Below, piece by piece: positions 8,534-17,376 of a DNA stretch of 64,000 nt. How positions within the stretch are numbered: position 1 is the first letter of the stretch; each line of letters begins with the position of its first letter. This stretch comes from Citrobacter amalonaticus Y19 (lineage in GTDB: Bacteria; Pseudomonadota; Gammaproteobacteria; Enterobacterales; Enterobacteriaceae): assembly GCF_000981805.1 (NCBI RefSeq), contig NZ_CP011132.1, positions 4,526,001 to 4,590,000 of the forward strand, written 5' to 3'. The notes below the pieces were generated by a model. The model saw only the letters and a list, made by a program, of their open reading frames with translations, had not been told where the DNA came from and did not search any database. The position numbers and the translations under genes were made by a program.

Positions 8534-9907
8534 ATGTCTGAACAACAAATCGACTGGGATCTGGCCCTGATCCAGAAATATAACTATTCCGGGCCACGCT
8601 ATACTTCGTACCCGACCGCACTGGAATTTTCAGACGCGTTTGGCGAACCGGCGTTTTTACAGGCCGTCGCGCGCTATCCTGAGCGCCCGCTCTCGCTTTA
8701 TGTCCATATCCCGTTCTGCCATAAGCTCTGCTACTTCTGTGGCTGCAATAAGATTGTGACCCGACAGCAGCATAAGGCCGATCAGTATCTGGATGCGCTG
8801 GAACAGGAAATTCTTCATCGTGCGCCGCTGTTTGCCGGACGTCAGGTAAGCCAGTTGCACTGGGGCGGCGGTACGCCAACCTACCTGAATAAAGCGCAAA
8901 TCAGCCGTCTGATGACGTTGCTGCGAAATCATTTCCACTTCAATGCGGATGCAGAGATTTCGATCGAAGTCGATCCCCGTGAGATTGAACTGGATGTGCT
9001 CGATCATTTACGCGCAGAAGGCTTTAATCGTCTCAGCATGGGCGTGCAGGACTTCAACAAAGAGGTCCAGCGACTGGTAAACCGCGAGCAGGATGAAGAA
9101 TTTATCTTTGCGCTGCTCAATCACGCGCGTGACATCGGCTTTACCTCGACCAATATCGATCTGATCTACGGTTTACCCAAACAGACGCCGGAAAGTTTCG
9201 CGTTTACCCTGAAGCGGGTGGCGGAATTAAGTCCCGATCGTCTGAGCGTCTTTAACTATGCGCATTTGCCGACGCTGTTCGCCGCACAGCGCAAAATTAA
9301 AGATGCCGATCTGCCCAGCGCGCAGCAGAAGCTGGATATTTTGCAGGAAACCATCTCCTCGCTGACAGAGGCCGGCTATCAGTTTATCGGCATGGACCAC
9401 TTTGCCCGCCCGGATGACGAACTGGCAATTGCCCAGCGCGAAGGTGTTCTCCATCGTAATTTCCAGGGGTACACCACCCAGGGCGACACCGATCTGTTGG
9501 GGATGGGCGTTTCTGCCATCAGCATGATTGGCGATTGTTATGCTCAGAACCAGAAAGAGCTGAAACTCTACTATCAGCAGGTGGATGAACAGGGGAACGC
9601 CTTGTGGCGCGGCATCGCGCTAACCCGTGATGACGGTATCCGTCGTGATGTCATCAAGTCGCTGATCTGCAACTTCCGTCTCGACTATGCCGCGGTTGAG
9701 CAGCAGTGGGATCTGAATTTCGCTGATTACTTTACCGAAGATCTGAAGCTGTTGGCGCCGCTGGCGAAAGATGGGCTGGTGGATGTGACAGAGAAGGAGA
9801 TTCAGGTCACGCCGAAAGGCCGCCTGCTGATTCGTAACATTTGCATGTGCTTTGATGCGTATCTGCGCCAAAAAGCGCGAATGCAGCAGTTTTCGAGAGT
9901 GATTTAA
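8534..9907 (+). CDS. hemN: Oxygen-independent coproporphyrinogen III dehydrogenase
   Basis: Encodes 457 residues from ATG 8534, preceded by GGAAGGAG; a GTG two codons earlier is less likely. The radical SAM cluster motif CHKLCYFC lies near residues 62-69, preceded by YVHIPFC, and GGGTPTYL follows. HemN converts coproporphyrinogen III to protoporphyrinogen IX without oxygen, in anaerobic haem synthesis in the cytosol. Length and sequence match E. coli HemN throughout. It is single-gene, with REP sequence after it. Confidence 0.98.
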   Translation: MSEQQIDWDLALIQKYNYSGPRYTSYPTALEFSDAFGEPAFLQAVARYPERPLSLYVHIPFCHKLCYFCGCNKIVTRQQHKADQYLDALEQEILHRAPLFAGRQVSQLHWGGGTPTYLNKAQISRLMTLLRNHFHFNADAEISIEVDPREIELDVLDHLRAEGFNRLSMGVQDFNKEVQRLVNREQDEEFIFALLNHARDIGFTSTNIDLIYGLPKQTPESFAFTLKRVAELSPDRLSVFNYAHLPTLFAAQRKIKDADLPSAQQKLDILQETISSLTEAGYQFIGMDHFARPDDELAIAQREGVLHRNFQGYTTQGDTDLLGMGVSAISMIGDCYAQNQKELKLYYQQVDEQGNALWRGIALTRDDGIRRDVIKSLICNFRLDYAAVEQQWDLNFADYFTEDLKLLAPLAKDGLVDVTEKEIQVTPKGRLLIRNICMCFDAYLRQKARMQQFSRVI

Positions 9908-9912
9908 TCTGT

Positions 9913-9985
9913 TGCCGGATGGCGCTTCGCTTATCCGGCCTACAACGTGTAGAGCCATTAAGCATTAGCGCCATCCGGCACAGCG
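9913..9985. repeat. REP pair (BIME-like)
   Basis: Two inverted REP units occur: GCCGGATGGCGCTTCGC and, 60 bp on in opposite orientation, GCGCCATCCGGCA. They lie between the 3' ends of hemN and yshB, typical of enterobacterial REP elements that bind gyrase or stabilise 3' ends. Confidence 0.85.
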
Positions 9986-10096
9986 TTAGCTGAACAGCCC
10001 AACCAGCGCGGCACACAGTACTGCGGCAACCGCAGTTTGTGGCGTATGGCTGTCGACCGCTCCGCTTGATAGCAGATTTATAATCGATTCCAGCAT
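9986..10096 (-). CDS. yshB: Small membrane protein YshB
   Basis: This 36-codon gene reads MLESIINLLSSGAVDSHTPQ and then an Ala/Val/Leu-rich segment ending VGLFS. It is nearly identical to E. coli YshB, a small inner-membrane protein that in Salmonella has been linked to growth inside host cells. The C-terminal half is hydrophobic enough for one short membrane helix. It sits between hemN and glnG on the glnG strand, as in E. coli. Confidence 0.9.
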   Translation of the reverse strand: MLESIINLLSSGAVDSHTPQTAVAAVLCAALVGLFS

Positions 10097-10206
10097 GTTA
10101 AGTCCCCCGTTTGCCGGGCACGATCATACTGAACTCATCGGAACAGTAAAGTGCAAAATAACGGCAATTTGCGCTCAATTATTAATCTTTACACAAGCGT
10201 GTGACG

Positions 10207-11616
10207 TTACTCCATTCCCAGCTCTTTTAACTTACGCGTCAGGGTATTACGCCCCCATCCGAGCAAGCGTGCCGCTTCCTGTTTATGGCCCTGTGTATGA
10301 CGCAGCGCAGTGGTCAGCAACGTGCGTTCCATTTCAGGTTGTGCTTCCGACAGCAGGTTTTGATGACCGGAACGCAGTGCCCGATCCGCCCACTGCGCCA
10401 ACAGCGTGGCCCAACTGTCCGGCTGGAGATGAGACGGACTTTCCGGCGCGGTGGCTTCAAACAGTTCAGCGGGGAGATCCTGAATCAATACCTCTTGCCC
10501 GGCCGCCATCACGGTTAACCAGCGACAGGTATTTTCCAGTTGGCGAACGTTGCCAGGCCACGCCAGTCGCGTCAGCGCGGCTTCGGTTTCCGGGTGCAGT
10601 AGCTTGGCTTCTACGCCCAGTTCGCGAGCAGCAACTTGCAGGAAATGGCGAGCCAGGCGGGGAATATCCTCCCGACGCTCACGCAGCGGCGGCAGGTGCA
10701 CGCGGATGACATTCAGACGGTGGAACAAATCCTCACGAAACTTGCCTTCCTGGACGCGTAATTCCAGGTTCTGGTGGGTTGCAGCGATAATTCGCACATC
10801 CACCTTCACCGGCGCATAACCGCCAACGCGGTAAAACTGACCGTCGGCTAACACGCGCAACAGGCGTGTTTGCACATCCAGCGGCATGTCACCTATCTCA
10901 TCAAGAAACAGCGTGCCGCCATCGGCCTGTTCGAAGCGTCCCTGACGAATGGTATTGGCCCCGGTAAACGCCCCTTTTTCATGGCCAAACAGCTCGGACT
11001 CGATCAAATCTTTCGGTATCGCTGCCATGTTCAGCGCGATAAACGGCGCTTTGGCGCGTGGGCTGTGACGATGCAGGGCATGCGCAACCAGTTCTTTACC
11101 TGTCCCGGATTCCCCGTTGATCAACACGCTGATGGAGGAGCGAGAGAGCCGTCCGATAATACGAAACACATCCTGCATGGCCGGCGCTTCACCGATGATG
11201 TCGGTTGTCGGGCCGTTGAGCTGAATATTGCGCGGCTGCTGCTGTTCCTGATAATGGCTGATGGCGCGTTCAACCAGCGCCACCGCTTCATCAATATCAA
11301 AGGGTTTCGGCAGATAATCAAACGCCCCTTGTTGATAGGCGCTGACGGCGGCATCCAGATCGGAATGCGCGGTCATTATGATGACCGGAAGCATCGGATG
11401 GCGCTGTTTAATCTGTTTTAACAGCGCCAGCCCGTCCATCCCCGGCATGCGAATATCGGACAACAGCACGTCCGGCGTTTTGCTTGCCAGCGCACCCAGC
11501 ACGTCGTTACCGTTTTCAAAGGTCGTACAACTCAGACCCGCTCCGGCGAGAGCACGTTCAAGCACCCAACGGATGGAACTATCGTCATCAACTACCCAGA
11601 CTATCCCTCGTTGCAT
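10207..11616 (-). CDS. glnG: Nitrogen response regulator NtrC (sigma-54 activator)
   Basis: Encodes 469 residues from ATG 11616 (MQRGIVWVVDDD). The receiver domain has the phospho-acceptor Asp54 in LLSDIRMPGMDG. The central AAA+ domain has Walker A GESGTGKE and the sigma-54-contacting GAFTGA loop. The C-terminal Fis-type helix-turn-helix is QEAARLLGWGRNTLTRKL. NtrC-P activates sigma-54 promoters such as glnAp2 in nitrogen limitation. It follows glnL by 8 bp. A longer in-frame start overlaps glnL and is not supported. Confidence 0.98.
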   Translation of the reverse strand: MQRGIVWVVDDDSSIRWVLERALAGAGLSCTTFENGNDVLGALASKTPDVLLSDIRMPGMDGLALLKQIKQRHPMLPVIIMTAHSDLDAAVSAYQQGAFDYLPKPFDIDEAVALVERAISHYQEQQQPRNIQLNGPTTDIIGEAPAMQDVFRIIGRLSRSSISVLINGESGTGKELVAHALHRHSPRAKAPFIALNMAAIPKDLIESELFGHEKGAFTGANTIRQGRFEQADGGTLFLDEIGDMPLDVQTRLLRVLADGQFYRVGGYAPVKVDVRIIAATHQNLELRVQEGKFREDLFHRLNVIRVHLPPLRERREDIPRLARHFLQVAARELGVEAKLLHPETEAALTRLAWPGNVRQLENTCRWLTVMAAGQEVLIQDLPAELFEATAPESPSHLQPDSWATLLAQWADRALRSGHQNLLSEAQPEMERTLLTTALRHTQGHKQEAARLLGWGRNTLTRKLKELGME

Positions 11617-11624
11617 AAGCACCT

Positions 11625-12674
11625 CTATTTCCGAATCGGCAGATAAACCGAGAACTCGGTATGACCTGGCCAACTGGTAAATTCAATTTTGCCGGAATGC
11701 TGATCGATCAAATTACGGGCGATGGATAATCCCAGCCCGGTGCCGCCTTCGCGGCCGCTGACCATAGGGTAAAACAGCGTATCCTGTAAGTGGGAAGGGA
11801 TCCCCGGCCCGTTGTCCTCGACGTCGATACGCGCCGCCAGCCGATAGCGCTCGCCGTGCAGCGTGAGCTGGAAAGCGGTGCGGGTACGCAGCACGATCTC
11901 CCCGCCGTCGGGCCCCAGCGCCTGCAACGCATTGCGGACAATGTTCAACAACACCTGCTCAATCTGTTCCGGGTCGTGCGGCAGCTCCGGCAGGCTGGGA
12001 TCGTAATCGCGGACCAGCGTGACGTTGGCCGGTAACTCCATAGAAACCAGGGCCACCACACGCTCAGCCACCTTATGAATGCTTTCCGTGACATGTGTTC
12101 CTGGCATCTGTGGGCCCAATAGCCTGTCGACCAGATTACGCAGGCGGTCAGCTTGTTCAATAATGACTTTGGTGTATTCCAGCAGTGCCGGATCGGGCAG
12201 GGCTTTACTTAATAGCTGTGCTGCGCCGCGTAAGCCACCGAGCGGGTTTTTAATCTCGTGCGCCAGTCCACGTACCAGATCGCGTGCGGCGACCTGCTGA
12301 GCGTGCTGTAGCTGCTCCTGGCTCAGGCGACGCTGATTATCCATCGGCGCCATTTCAAGCAGGATCTGTCCGTCCGGCAAACGCTGCGCGGTGAGCGACA
12401 GAATGTGCGAACGCCCGTCAATCACCAGCGTGACCTCGTTGTCGGTAAACCCTTGCCCTGCCTCTAAGCTTTCGTGCATCAGCCCGATATTCAACGAAAA
12501 ATAGCTCAGGAGTTCAGGAAGCGGCGTACCAAACAGTTTGCGGGAGCTCTGAGCGAGTAACTGCTGCGCGGCCGGGTTGGCGTAATGCACGGCGAGTTCA
12601 TCGTCGACCAGTAAGATGCTGTTGATTAACGAATTGAGGATCTGCCCAGCATCGGGCAGCGTGCCTGTTGCCAT
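11625..12674 (-). CDS. glnL: Nitrogen sensor histidine kinase NtrB
   Basis: Encodes 349 residues. An N-terminal PAS domain (about 10-110) is followed by the phosphorylated His139 in GLAHEIKNPLGG and an HATPase domain with DNGPGIP and GGTGLGLSIA. NtrB is a soluble kinase/phosphatase for NtrC and is controlled by PII (GlnB). It has its own weak promoter region with an NtrC operator just upstream and can also receive read-through from glnA. Confidence 0.98.
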   Translation of the reverse strand: MATGTLPDAGQILNSLINSILLVDDELAVHYANPAAQQLLAQSSRKLFGTPLPELLSYFSLNIGLMHESLEAGQGFTDNEVTLVIDGRSHILSLTAQRLPDGQILLEMAPMDNQRRLSQEQLQHAQQVAARDLVRGLAHEIKNPLGGLRGAAQLLSKALPDPALLEYTKVIIEQADRLRNLVDRLLGPQMPGTHVTESIHKVAERVVALVSMELPANVTLVRDYDPSLPELPHDPEQIEQVLLNIVRNALQALGPDGGEIVLRTRTAFQLTLHGERYRLAARIDVEDNGPGIPSHLQDTLFYPMVSGREGGTGLGLSIARNLIDQHSGKIEFTSWPGHTEFSVYLPIRK

Positions 12675-12695
12675 ACAGCAGTCTCCTGAATAGTT

Positions 12696-12712
12696 TGCAC
12701 CAATTTAGTGCA
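12696..12712. promoter_or_regulatory. NtrC binding site at glnL promoter
   Basis: TGCACCAATTTAGTGCA fits the NtrC consensus GCAC-N7-GTGC exactly. It lies 22 bp upstream of glnL, where NtrC is known to repress the glnL promoter in E. coli. Confidence 0.85.
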
Positions 12713-12761
12713 TTATAGCTTTTTATGTAGAAAAAGCGCGAAGGATCAGGTTGTTGACGGT

Positions 12762-12789
12762 GAAAAAAGCCCATCTTGTGATGGGCTAA
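12762..12789 (-). terminator. glnA-glnL intergenic terminator
   Basis: Stem GCCCATC/GATGGGC with a 4-nt loop, followed on the minus strand by TTTTTT. It terminates most glnA transcripts before glnL. Confidence 0.88.
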
Positions 12790-12948
12790 AAGTTTCCACG
12801 GCAACTAAAATTCTCCGTATCTTTCTTACCGCAGCGGTGTTGGCTGCTCTCAGTCACCCGAATCACTTAGTGGACTAAGCTCATCGGGATTCCTTCGATT
12901 GCCGCCTTGCTGCAATAAGAAATCTACGGGAATTACAACTAATTATCA
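12763..12948 (-). ncRNA. glnZ: glnA 3'UTR, candidate GlnZ small RNA
   Basis: In E. coli and Salmonella the Hfq-bound sRNA GlnZ is cut from the glnA 3'UTR and ends at the intergenic terminator. The same arrangement (stop codon, about 185 nt, terminator with T6) is present here. Most of it is occupied by a palindromic repeat, so the mature RNA may differ. This rests on position and the terminator, not on a confirmed seed match. Confidence 0.45.
12809..12935. repeat. Intergenic imperfect palindromic repeat, copy 2
   Basis: A roughly 127-bp sequence whose ends pair almost along their length: AATTCTCCGT..TTTCTTA..GCAGC against GCTGCAATAAGAAA..ACGGGAATT. Its core AATCACTTAGTGGACTAAGCTC matches copy 1 near spf. 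It could form one long hairpin in the glnA 3'UTR. Confidence 0.65.
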
Positions 12949-14358
12949 TTAAACGCTGTAGTACAGCTCAAACTCTACCGGGTGCGGCGTCATGCGTACG
13001 CGGTCATTTTCTTCAATGCGCAGCGCGATGTAAGCATCGATGGCTTCATCAGTGAACACGCCACCCGCTTTCAGGAATTCGCGATCCAGATTCAGCTCGT
13101 TCAGTGCTTCTTCCAGAGAGCCTGCAACCTGTGGGATCTCTTTCGCTTCTTCCGGCGGCAGGTCGTACAGGTTTTTGTCCATCGCTTCGCCCGGGTGGAT
13201 CTTGTTCTTAATACCGTCAAGACCAGCCATCAGCAGGGCAGCAAAGCACAGGTACGGGTTCGCCGCTGGGTCCGGGAAGCGCACTTCGATACGACGTGCT
13301 TTTGGAGAAGCCACCACCGGAATACGGATAGAAGCAGAACGGTTACGCGCAGAGTAAGCCAGCATGACCGGCGCTTCGTAACCCGGGACCAGACGCTTGT
13401 AAGAGTTGGTGGTCGGGTTCGCCAGGGCGTTGATCGCTTTAGCGTGTTTGATTACGCCGCCAATATAGTACAGCGCTTGCTCAGACAGACCCGCATATTT
13501 GTCACCAGAGAACAGGTTGGTGCCGTTCTTGGACAGAGACATGTGGCAGTGCATACCGGAACCGTTATCGCCGAACATGGGTTTCGGCATAAAGGTCGCG
13601 GTTTTGCCGAAGCGGTGAGCGACGTTGTGCACCACATATTTGTAAATCTGAATTTCATCCGCTTTTTTGGTCATGGTGTTGAAGCGGGTCGCCACTTCGT
13701 TCTGACCAGCTGTTGCCACTTCGTGGTGGTGAGCTTCAACAACCAGACCCATCTGCTCCATCACCAGACACATTTCAGAACGGATGTCCTGAGCGGAATC
13801 TACTGGCGGAACCGGGAAGTAACCGCCTTTCACTGCCGGACGGTGACCTTTGTTACCACCTTCGTACTGGGTGGAGGAGTTCCATGCGCCTTCGATGTCA
13901 TCGATGGCAACGTGAGAACCGGAGATTGATGCGCCGAAGCGGATGTCATCAAACAGGAAGAATTCAGGTTCTGGCCCAAACAGAACGGTATCCGCGATAC
14001 CGGTGGAGCGCAGGTACTCTTCAGCACGCTTGGCGATAGAACGCGGGTCGCGGTCATAGCCCTGCAGGGTGCCGGGTTCCAGGATATCACAACGGATGAT
14101 CAGCGTAGAATCCGCGAAGAACGGGTCGATAACCGCAGTAGATGCATCTGGCATCAGCACCATGTCGGATTCGTTGATGCCTTTCCAGCCACCAATCGAA
14201 GAGCCGTCAAACATTTTGCCTTCTTCGAAGAATTCGGCATTTACCTGATGAGCAGGAATCGTGACGTGCTGTTCTTTACCTTTGGTATCAGTGAAGCGCA
14301 AATCGACAAACTTCACTTCGTGCTCATTCAGCATCGTCAAAACGTGTTCAGCGGACAT
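12949..14358 (-). CDS. glnA: Glutamine synthetase, type I
   Basis: Encodes 469 residues. Motifs: the N-terminal beta-grasp DGSSIGGWKGI, the ATP-binding region KPMFGDNGSGMHCH, and the adenylylation site Tyr in NLYDLPPEE near residue 398. It forms glutamine from glutamate, ammonia and ATP as a cytoplasmic dodecamer, with activity tuned by GlnE/GlnB and transcription by NtrBC. It is the first gene of the glnALG operon, with a sigma-54 promoter and NtrC enhancer upstream. Confidence 0.99.
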   Translation of the reverse strand: MSAEHVLTMLNEHEVKFVDLRFTDTKGKEQHVTIPAHQVNAEFFEEGKMFDGSSIGGWKGINESDMVLMPDASTAVIDPFFADSTLIIRCDILEPGTLQGYDRDPRSIAKRAEEYLRSTGIADTVLFGPEPEFFLFDDIRFGASISGSHVAIDDIEGAWNSSTQYEGGNKGHRPAVKGGYFPVPPVDSAQDIRSEMCLVMEQMGLVVEAHHHEVATAGQNEVATRFNTMTKKADEIQIYKYVVHNVAHRFGKTATFMPKPMFGDNGSGMHCHMSLSKNGTNLFSGDKYAGLSEQALYYIGGVIKHAKAINALANPTTNSYKRLVPGYEAPVMLAYSARNRSASIRIPVVASPKARRIEVRFPDPAANPYLCFAALLMAGLDGIKNKIHPGEAMDKNLYDLPPEEAKEIPQVAGSLEEALNELNLDREFLKAGGVFTDEAIDAYIALRIEENDRVRMTPHPVEFELYYSV

Positions 14359-14446
14359 ACTTAACTCTCCAGATTGGTCATAGTCGTCGTGGTAACGAGG
14401 TGTTCAATTCTTTAATCATTGGCCGTGTCGCCGTAAAAAAGATAAA

Positions 14447-14461
14447 GCGAAATCTGTGCCA
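14447..14461 (-). promoter_or_regulatory. Sigma-54 promoter glnAp2
   Basis: On the minus strand TGGCACAGATTTCGC matches the -24/-12 sigma-54 consensus (TGGCAC-N5-TTGC, one mismatch). It lies about 90 bp upstream of the glnA start, as glnAp2 does in E. coli. Confidence 0.88.
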
Positions 14462-14533
14462 ACTTTTAAATTGCCCCTAAAAGGCGTTATCATGCGCACC
14501 ATCGTGCAAAAGGGTTGCACCATGTTGTGTATG

Positions 14534-14551
14534 TTGCACCAGTATAGTGCT
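14534..14551. promoter_or_regulatory. NtrC enhancer site, promoter-proximal
   Basis: TTGCACCAGTATAGTGCT has GCAC-N7-GTGC spacing. It pairs with the stronger site about 32 bp further upstream to form the glnA enhancer. Confidence 0.82.
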
Positions 14552-14565
14552 TTAATGTGAACATT

Positions 14566-14583
14566 GAGCACCATATTGGTGCA
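14566..14583. promoter_or_regulatory. NtrC enhancer site, promoter-distal
   Basis: Contains GAGCACCATATTGGTGCA, a near-perfect NtrC palindrome with GCAC-N7-GTGC. It sits roughly 110-130 bp upstream of the sigma-54 promoter, also covering the expected glnAp1 region. Weaker GCAC half-sites lie between it and the promoter (14493-14530). Confidence 0.85.
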
Positions 14584-14734
14584 ATGGACCGTGTATAACC
14601 CTTTTAACGCTCCGTGAAAGCGATCACAAAGAAACTCTGCAATACTTGTTTGCGGAGGATGTTTGTGATCCTGTTTTGTAGTGCGATTAATCCGTGTACA
14701 ATAACGCGCTATTTCTAATGCCTGAGGCAAAGTT

Positions 14735-16558
14735 GTGATCGAAAATTTGCGTAACATCGCCATCATCGCGCACGTTGACCATGGTAAAACTACCCTGGTT
14801 GATAAGCTGCTGCAGCAATCCGGTACGTTCGACTCTCGTGCCGAAACTCAAGAGCGTGTGATGGACTCCAACGATTTGGAGAAAGAGCGTGGGATTACCA
14901 TCCTCGCGAAAAACACCGCTATCAAATGGAATGATTACCGTATCAACATCGTTGATACCCCTGGGCACGCAGACTTCGGTGGTGAAGTTGAGCGTGTCAT
15001 GTCCATGGTTGACTCTGTGCTGCTGGTGGTTGACGCATTTGACGGCCCGATGCCGCAGACGCGCTTCGTGACCAAAAAAGCCTTTGCGCATGGCCTGAAG
15101 CCGATCGTGGTCATCAACAAAGTTGACCGTCCTGGCGCGCGCCCGGACTGGGTTGTCGATCAGGTATTTGATCTGTTCGTGAACCTCGACGCGACCGACG
15201 AACAGCTGGACTTCCCTATCATCTACGCTTCAGCGCTGAACGGTATTGCCGGTCTGGATCACGAAGATATGGCGGAAGATATGACTCCGTTGTATCAGGC
15301 GATTGTCGACCACGTACCTGCGCCGGACGTTGACCTTGATGGTCCGTTCCAGATGCAGATCTCTCAGCTGGACTACAACAACTACGTTGGCGTTATCGGT
15401 ATCGGCCGCATCAAACGCGGTAAAGTGAAGCCGAACCAGCAGATCACTATCGTGGATAGCGAAGGCAAAACCCGTAACGGTAAAGTCGGTAAAGTCCTGA
15501 CTCACCTGGGTCTGGAGCGTATTGAATCCACCGAAGCCGAAGCGGGCGACATCATCGCGATCACCGGTCTGGGCGAGCTGAGCATCTCTGACACCATCTG
15601 CGATCCGCAGAATGTGGAAGCGCTGCCGGCGCTGTCTGTTGATGAACCGACCGTCACCATGTTCTTCAACGTCAACACCTCTCCGTTCTGTGGCAAAGAA
15701 GGTAAATACGTTACCTCTCGTCAGATCCTTGACCGCCTGAACAAAGAGCTGGTGCACAACGTTGCGCTGCGTGTTGAAGAGACTGAAGATGCGGACGCGT
15801 TCCGTGTATCGGGTCGCGGTGAGCTGCACCTGTCAGTGCTTATCGAAAACATGCGTCGTGAAGGTTTCGAAATGGCGGTTTCCCGTCCGAAAGTTATCTT
15901 CCGCGAAATCGACGGTCGTAAACAAGAGCCGTTCGAAAACGTGACACTGGACGTCGAAGAGCAGCACCAGGGTTCTGTCATGCAGGCACTGGGTGAGCGT
16001 AAAGGCGACCTGAAAAACATGAATCCAGATGGTAAAGGTCGCGTACGTCTCGACTACGTGATCCCAAGCCGTGGTCTGATTGGCTTCCGTTCAGAATTCA
16101 TGACCATGACCTCCGGTACGGGTCTGCTGTACTCCACTTTCAGTCACTATGACGATGTCCGTCCGGGTGAAGTGGGTCAGCGTCAGAACGGTGTTCTGAT
16201 CTCCAACGGTCAGGGTAAAGCTGTCGCGTTTGCGCTGTTCAGCCTGCAGGATCGCGGTAAGCTGTTCCTGGGTCACGGTGCGGAAGTGTACGAAGGCCAG
16301 ATCATCGGTATTCACAGCCGTTCTAACGACCTGACCGTAAACTGCCTGACCGGTAAGAAACTGACCAACATGCGTGCTTCCGGTACTGACGAAGCCACGG
16401 TTCTGGTTCCGCCGGTTAAGATGACCCTGGAGCAAGCTCTGGAGTTCATCGATGACGACGAACTGGTAGAAGTGACTCCACAGTCTATCCGTATTCGTAA
16501 GCGTCACCTGACGGAGAACGATCGCCGCCGTGCGAACCGTGGTCCGAAAGAAGATTAA
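14735..16558 (+). CDS. typA: Translational GTPase TypA/BipA
   Basis: Encodes 607 residues starting at GTG 14735, giving MIENLRNIAIIAHVDHGKTT and the exact E. coli length. GTPase motifs: G1 AHVDHGKTT, switch I RGITI, G3 DTPGH and G4 NKVD. EF-G-like domains III and V and the BipA-specific C-terminal domain follow. BipA binds the ribosome, aids 50S assembly at low temperature and affects stress and virulence. It diverges from glnA across the NtrC control region. Confidence 0.98.
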   Translation: MIENLRNIAIIAHVDHGKTTLVDKLLQQSGTFDSRAETQERVMDSNDLEKERGITILAKNTAIKWNDYRINIVDTPGHADFGGEVERVMSMVDSVLLVVDAFDGPMPQTRFVTKKAFAHGLKPIVVINKVDRPGARPDWVVDQVFDLFVNLDATDEQLDFPIIYASALNGIAGLDHEDMAEDMTPLYQAIVDHVPAPDVDLDGPFQMQISQLDYNNYVGVIGIGRIKRGKVKPNQQITIVDSEGKTRNGKVGKVLTHLGLERIESTEAEAGDIIAITGLGELSISDTICDPQNVEALPALSVDEPTVTMFFNVNTSPFCGKEGKYVTSRQILDRLNKELVHNVALRVEETEDADAFRVSGRGELHLSVLIENMRREGFEMAVSRPKVIFREIDGRKQEPFENVTLDVEEQHQGSVMQALGERKGDLKNMNPDGKGRVRLDYVIPSRGLIGFRSEFMTMTSGTGLLYSTFSHYDDVRPGEVGQRQNGVLISNGQGKAVAFALFSLQDRGKLFLGHGAEVYEGQIIGIHSRSNDLTVNCLTGKKLTNMRASGTDEATVLVPPVKMTLEQALEFIDDDELVEVTPQSIRIRKRHLTENDRRRANRGPKED

Positions 16559-16577
16559 TTCACGCTCTTGCTGTGAA

Positions 16578-16610
16578 AAAGCCGCTGATATCAGCGGCTT
16601 TTCTTTTTCC
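16578..16610 (+). terminator. typA terminator
   Basis: AAAAAGCCGCTGA-TA-TCAGCGGCTTTTCTTTTT. The A-run on the other side could also stop ompL transcription. Confidence 0.85.
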
Positions 16611-16617
16611 AGCACAG

Positions 16618-17310
16618 TTAAAAGAAATATTTCACCCCAACGCGAATCTGGTTTTGTTCGCGATGATAGGGTTCCACGTTACGGTCCAGCCAGCGCAGTT
16701 CGAAGTAGGGTAACCAGTTCTGGTTGATCCGATAACGGAAGGTATTGGTAATTTCCCAGTGATGATCCTTACCATTGCTGCTATTAAAATCATTCACCCG
16801 CATAAAATAGTGGGGTTCAAAGGTATACGAGAACTTATCGGTAATAATAAAGTTCCAGTAGTTGCCGATCTCATAGGTATCATTATTATCCCGATCGCCA
16901 TTTAAATCGACTGAGCTGTAATTATTATGGTTGTAGCGGTTACGTACCGTCAGATTAAACCACGGAGTAAACTTGTAATTGACGTCCAGATAGACTGCAC
17001 CGCTGGAACCTATGCTCTTGTCGGTAATCAACCCGCCAGGTTGGATCGTTAATTTATCCGTGGGTTTGAATAACGGGTACCAGCCCTCAATCTCATTATA
17101 GCCGTGCTTTAATTCGTCTTCACGCTGGAGCGTGTAAGTGTTGGTGAGCATGATGCCCGCACCCATGTCGAAGTTATAGCCAACGCGTAACATGATTTCT
17201 TGCTGGTCGGAGGCCAGATTATAAGCCTCCCGGTTTTCGACATAAGCACCGGCAAAAACAGAGGTCGATATCACTGAAGATAACAGAATGATTGAGTTTA
17301 ACGTTTTCAT
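16618..17310 (-). CDS. ompL: Outer-membrane porin OmpL (YshA)
   Basis: Encodes 230 residues from MKTLNSII; a second Met lies directly before it. A Sec signal peptide is cleaved near SVFA|GAYVENRE. Alternating aromatic/polar beta strands and a C-terminal Phe (GVKYFF) mark an outer-membrane barrel of the KdgM/OmpL family. It is last in the long minus-strand SQ gene run, and E. coli OmpL is thought to admit sulfoquinovose compounds. It ends 60 bp from convergent typA; in K-12, yihL, yihM and yihN lie here and are absent. Confidence 0.93.
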   Translation of the reverse strand: MKTLNSIILLSSVISTSVFAGAYVENREAYNLASDQQEIMLRVGYNFDMGAGIMLTNTYTLQREDELKHGYNEIEGWYPLFKPTDKLTIQPGGLITDKSIGSSGAVYLDVNYKFTPWFNLTVRNRYNHNNYSSVDLNGDRDNNDTYEIGNYWNFIITDKFSYTFEPHYFMRVNDFNSSNGKDHHWEITNTFRYRINQNWLPYFELRWLDRNVEPYHREQNQIRVGVKYFF

Positions 17311-17376
17311 CATAAATCCATTTTTAAGCGTAGGGAAGCCGCCATCCATCAGGATGGAAATAGCGGCAAGGTTTAT

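Noticed and set aside
9913..9985. Possible CRISPR-like or insertion-sequence repeat after hemN
   Set aside because: Sequence is a standard REP pair; no spacer array and no transposase nearby.
10095..10709. 204-residue open frame opposite glnG
   Set aside because: It runs antisense to the conserved glnG coding sequence and has no recognisable domain; an overlap shadow.
12982..13929. 315-residue open frame opposite glnA
   Set aside because: Antisense to highly conserved glnA; composition mirrors glnA codon use.
14416..14766. 116-residue open frame across the glnA-typA gap
   Set aside because: Covers the sigma-54 promoter and NtrC sites; not conserved as a protein as far as I can tell.
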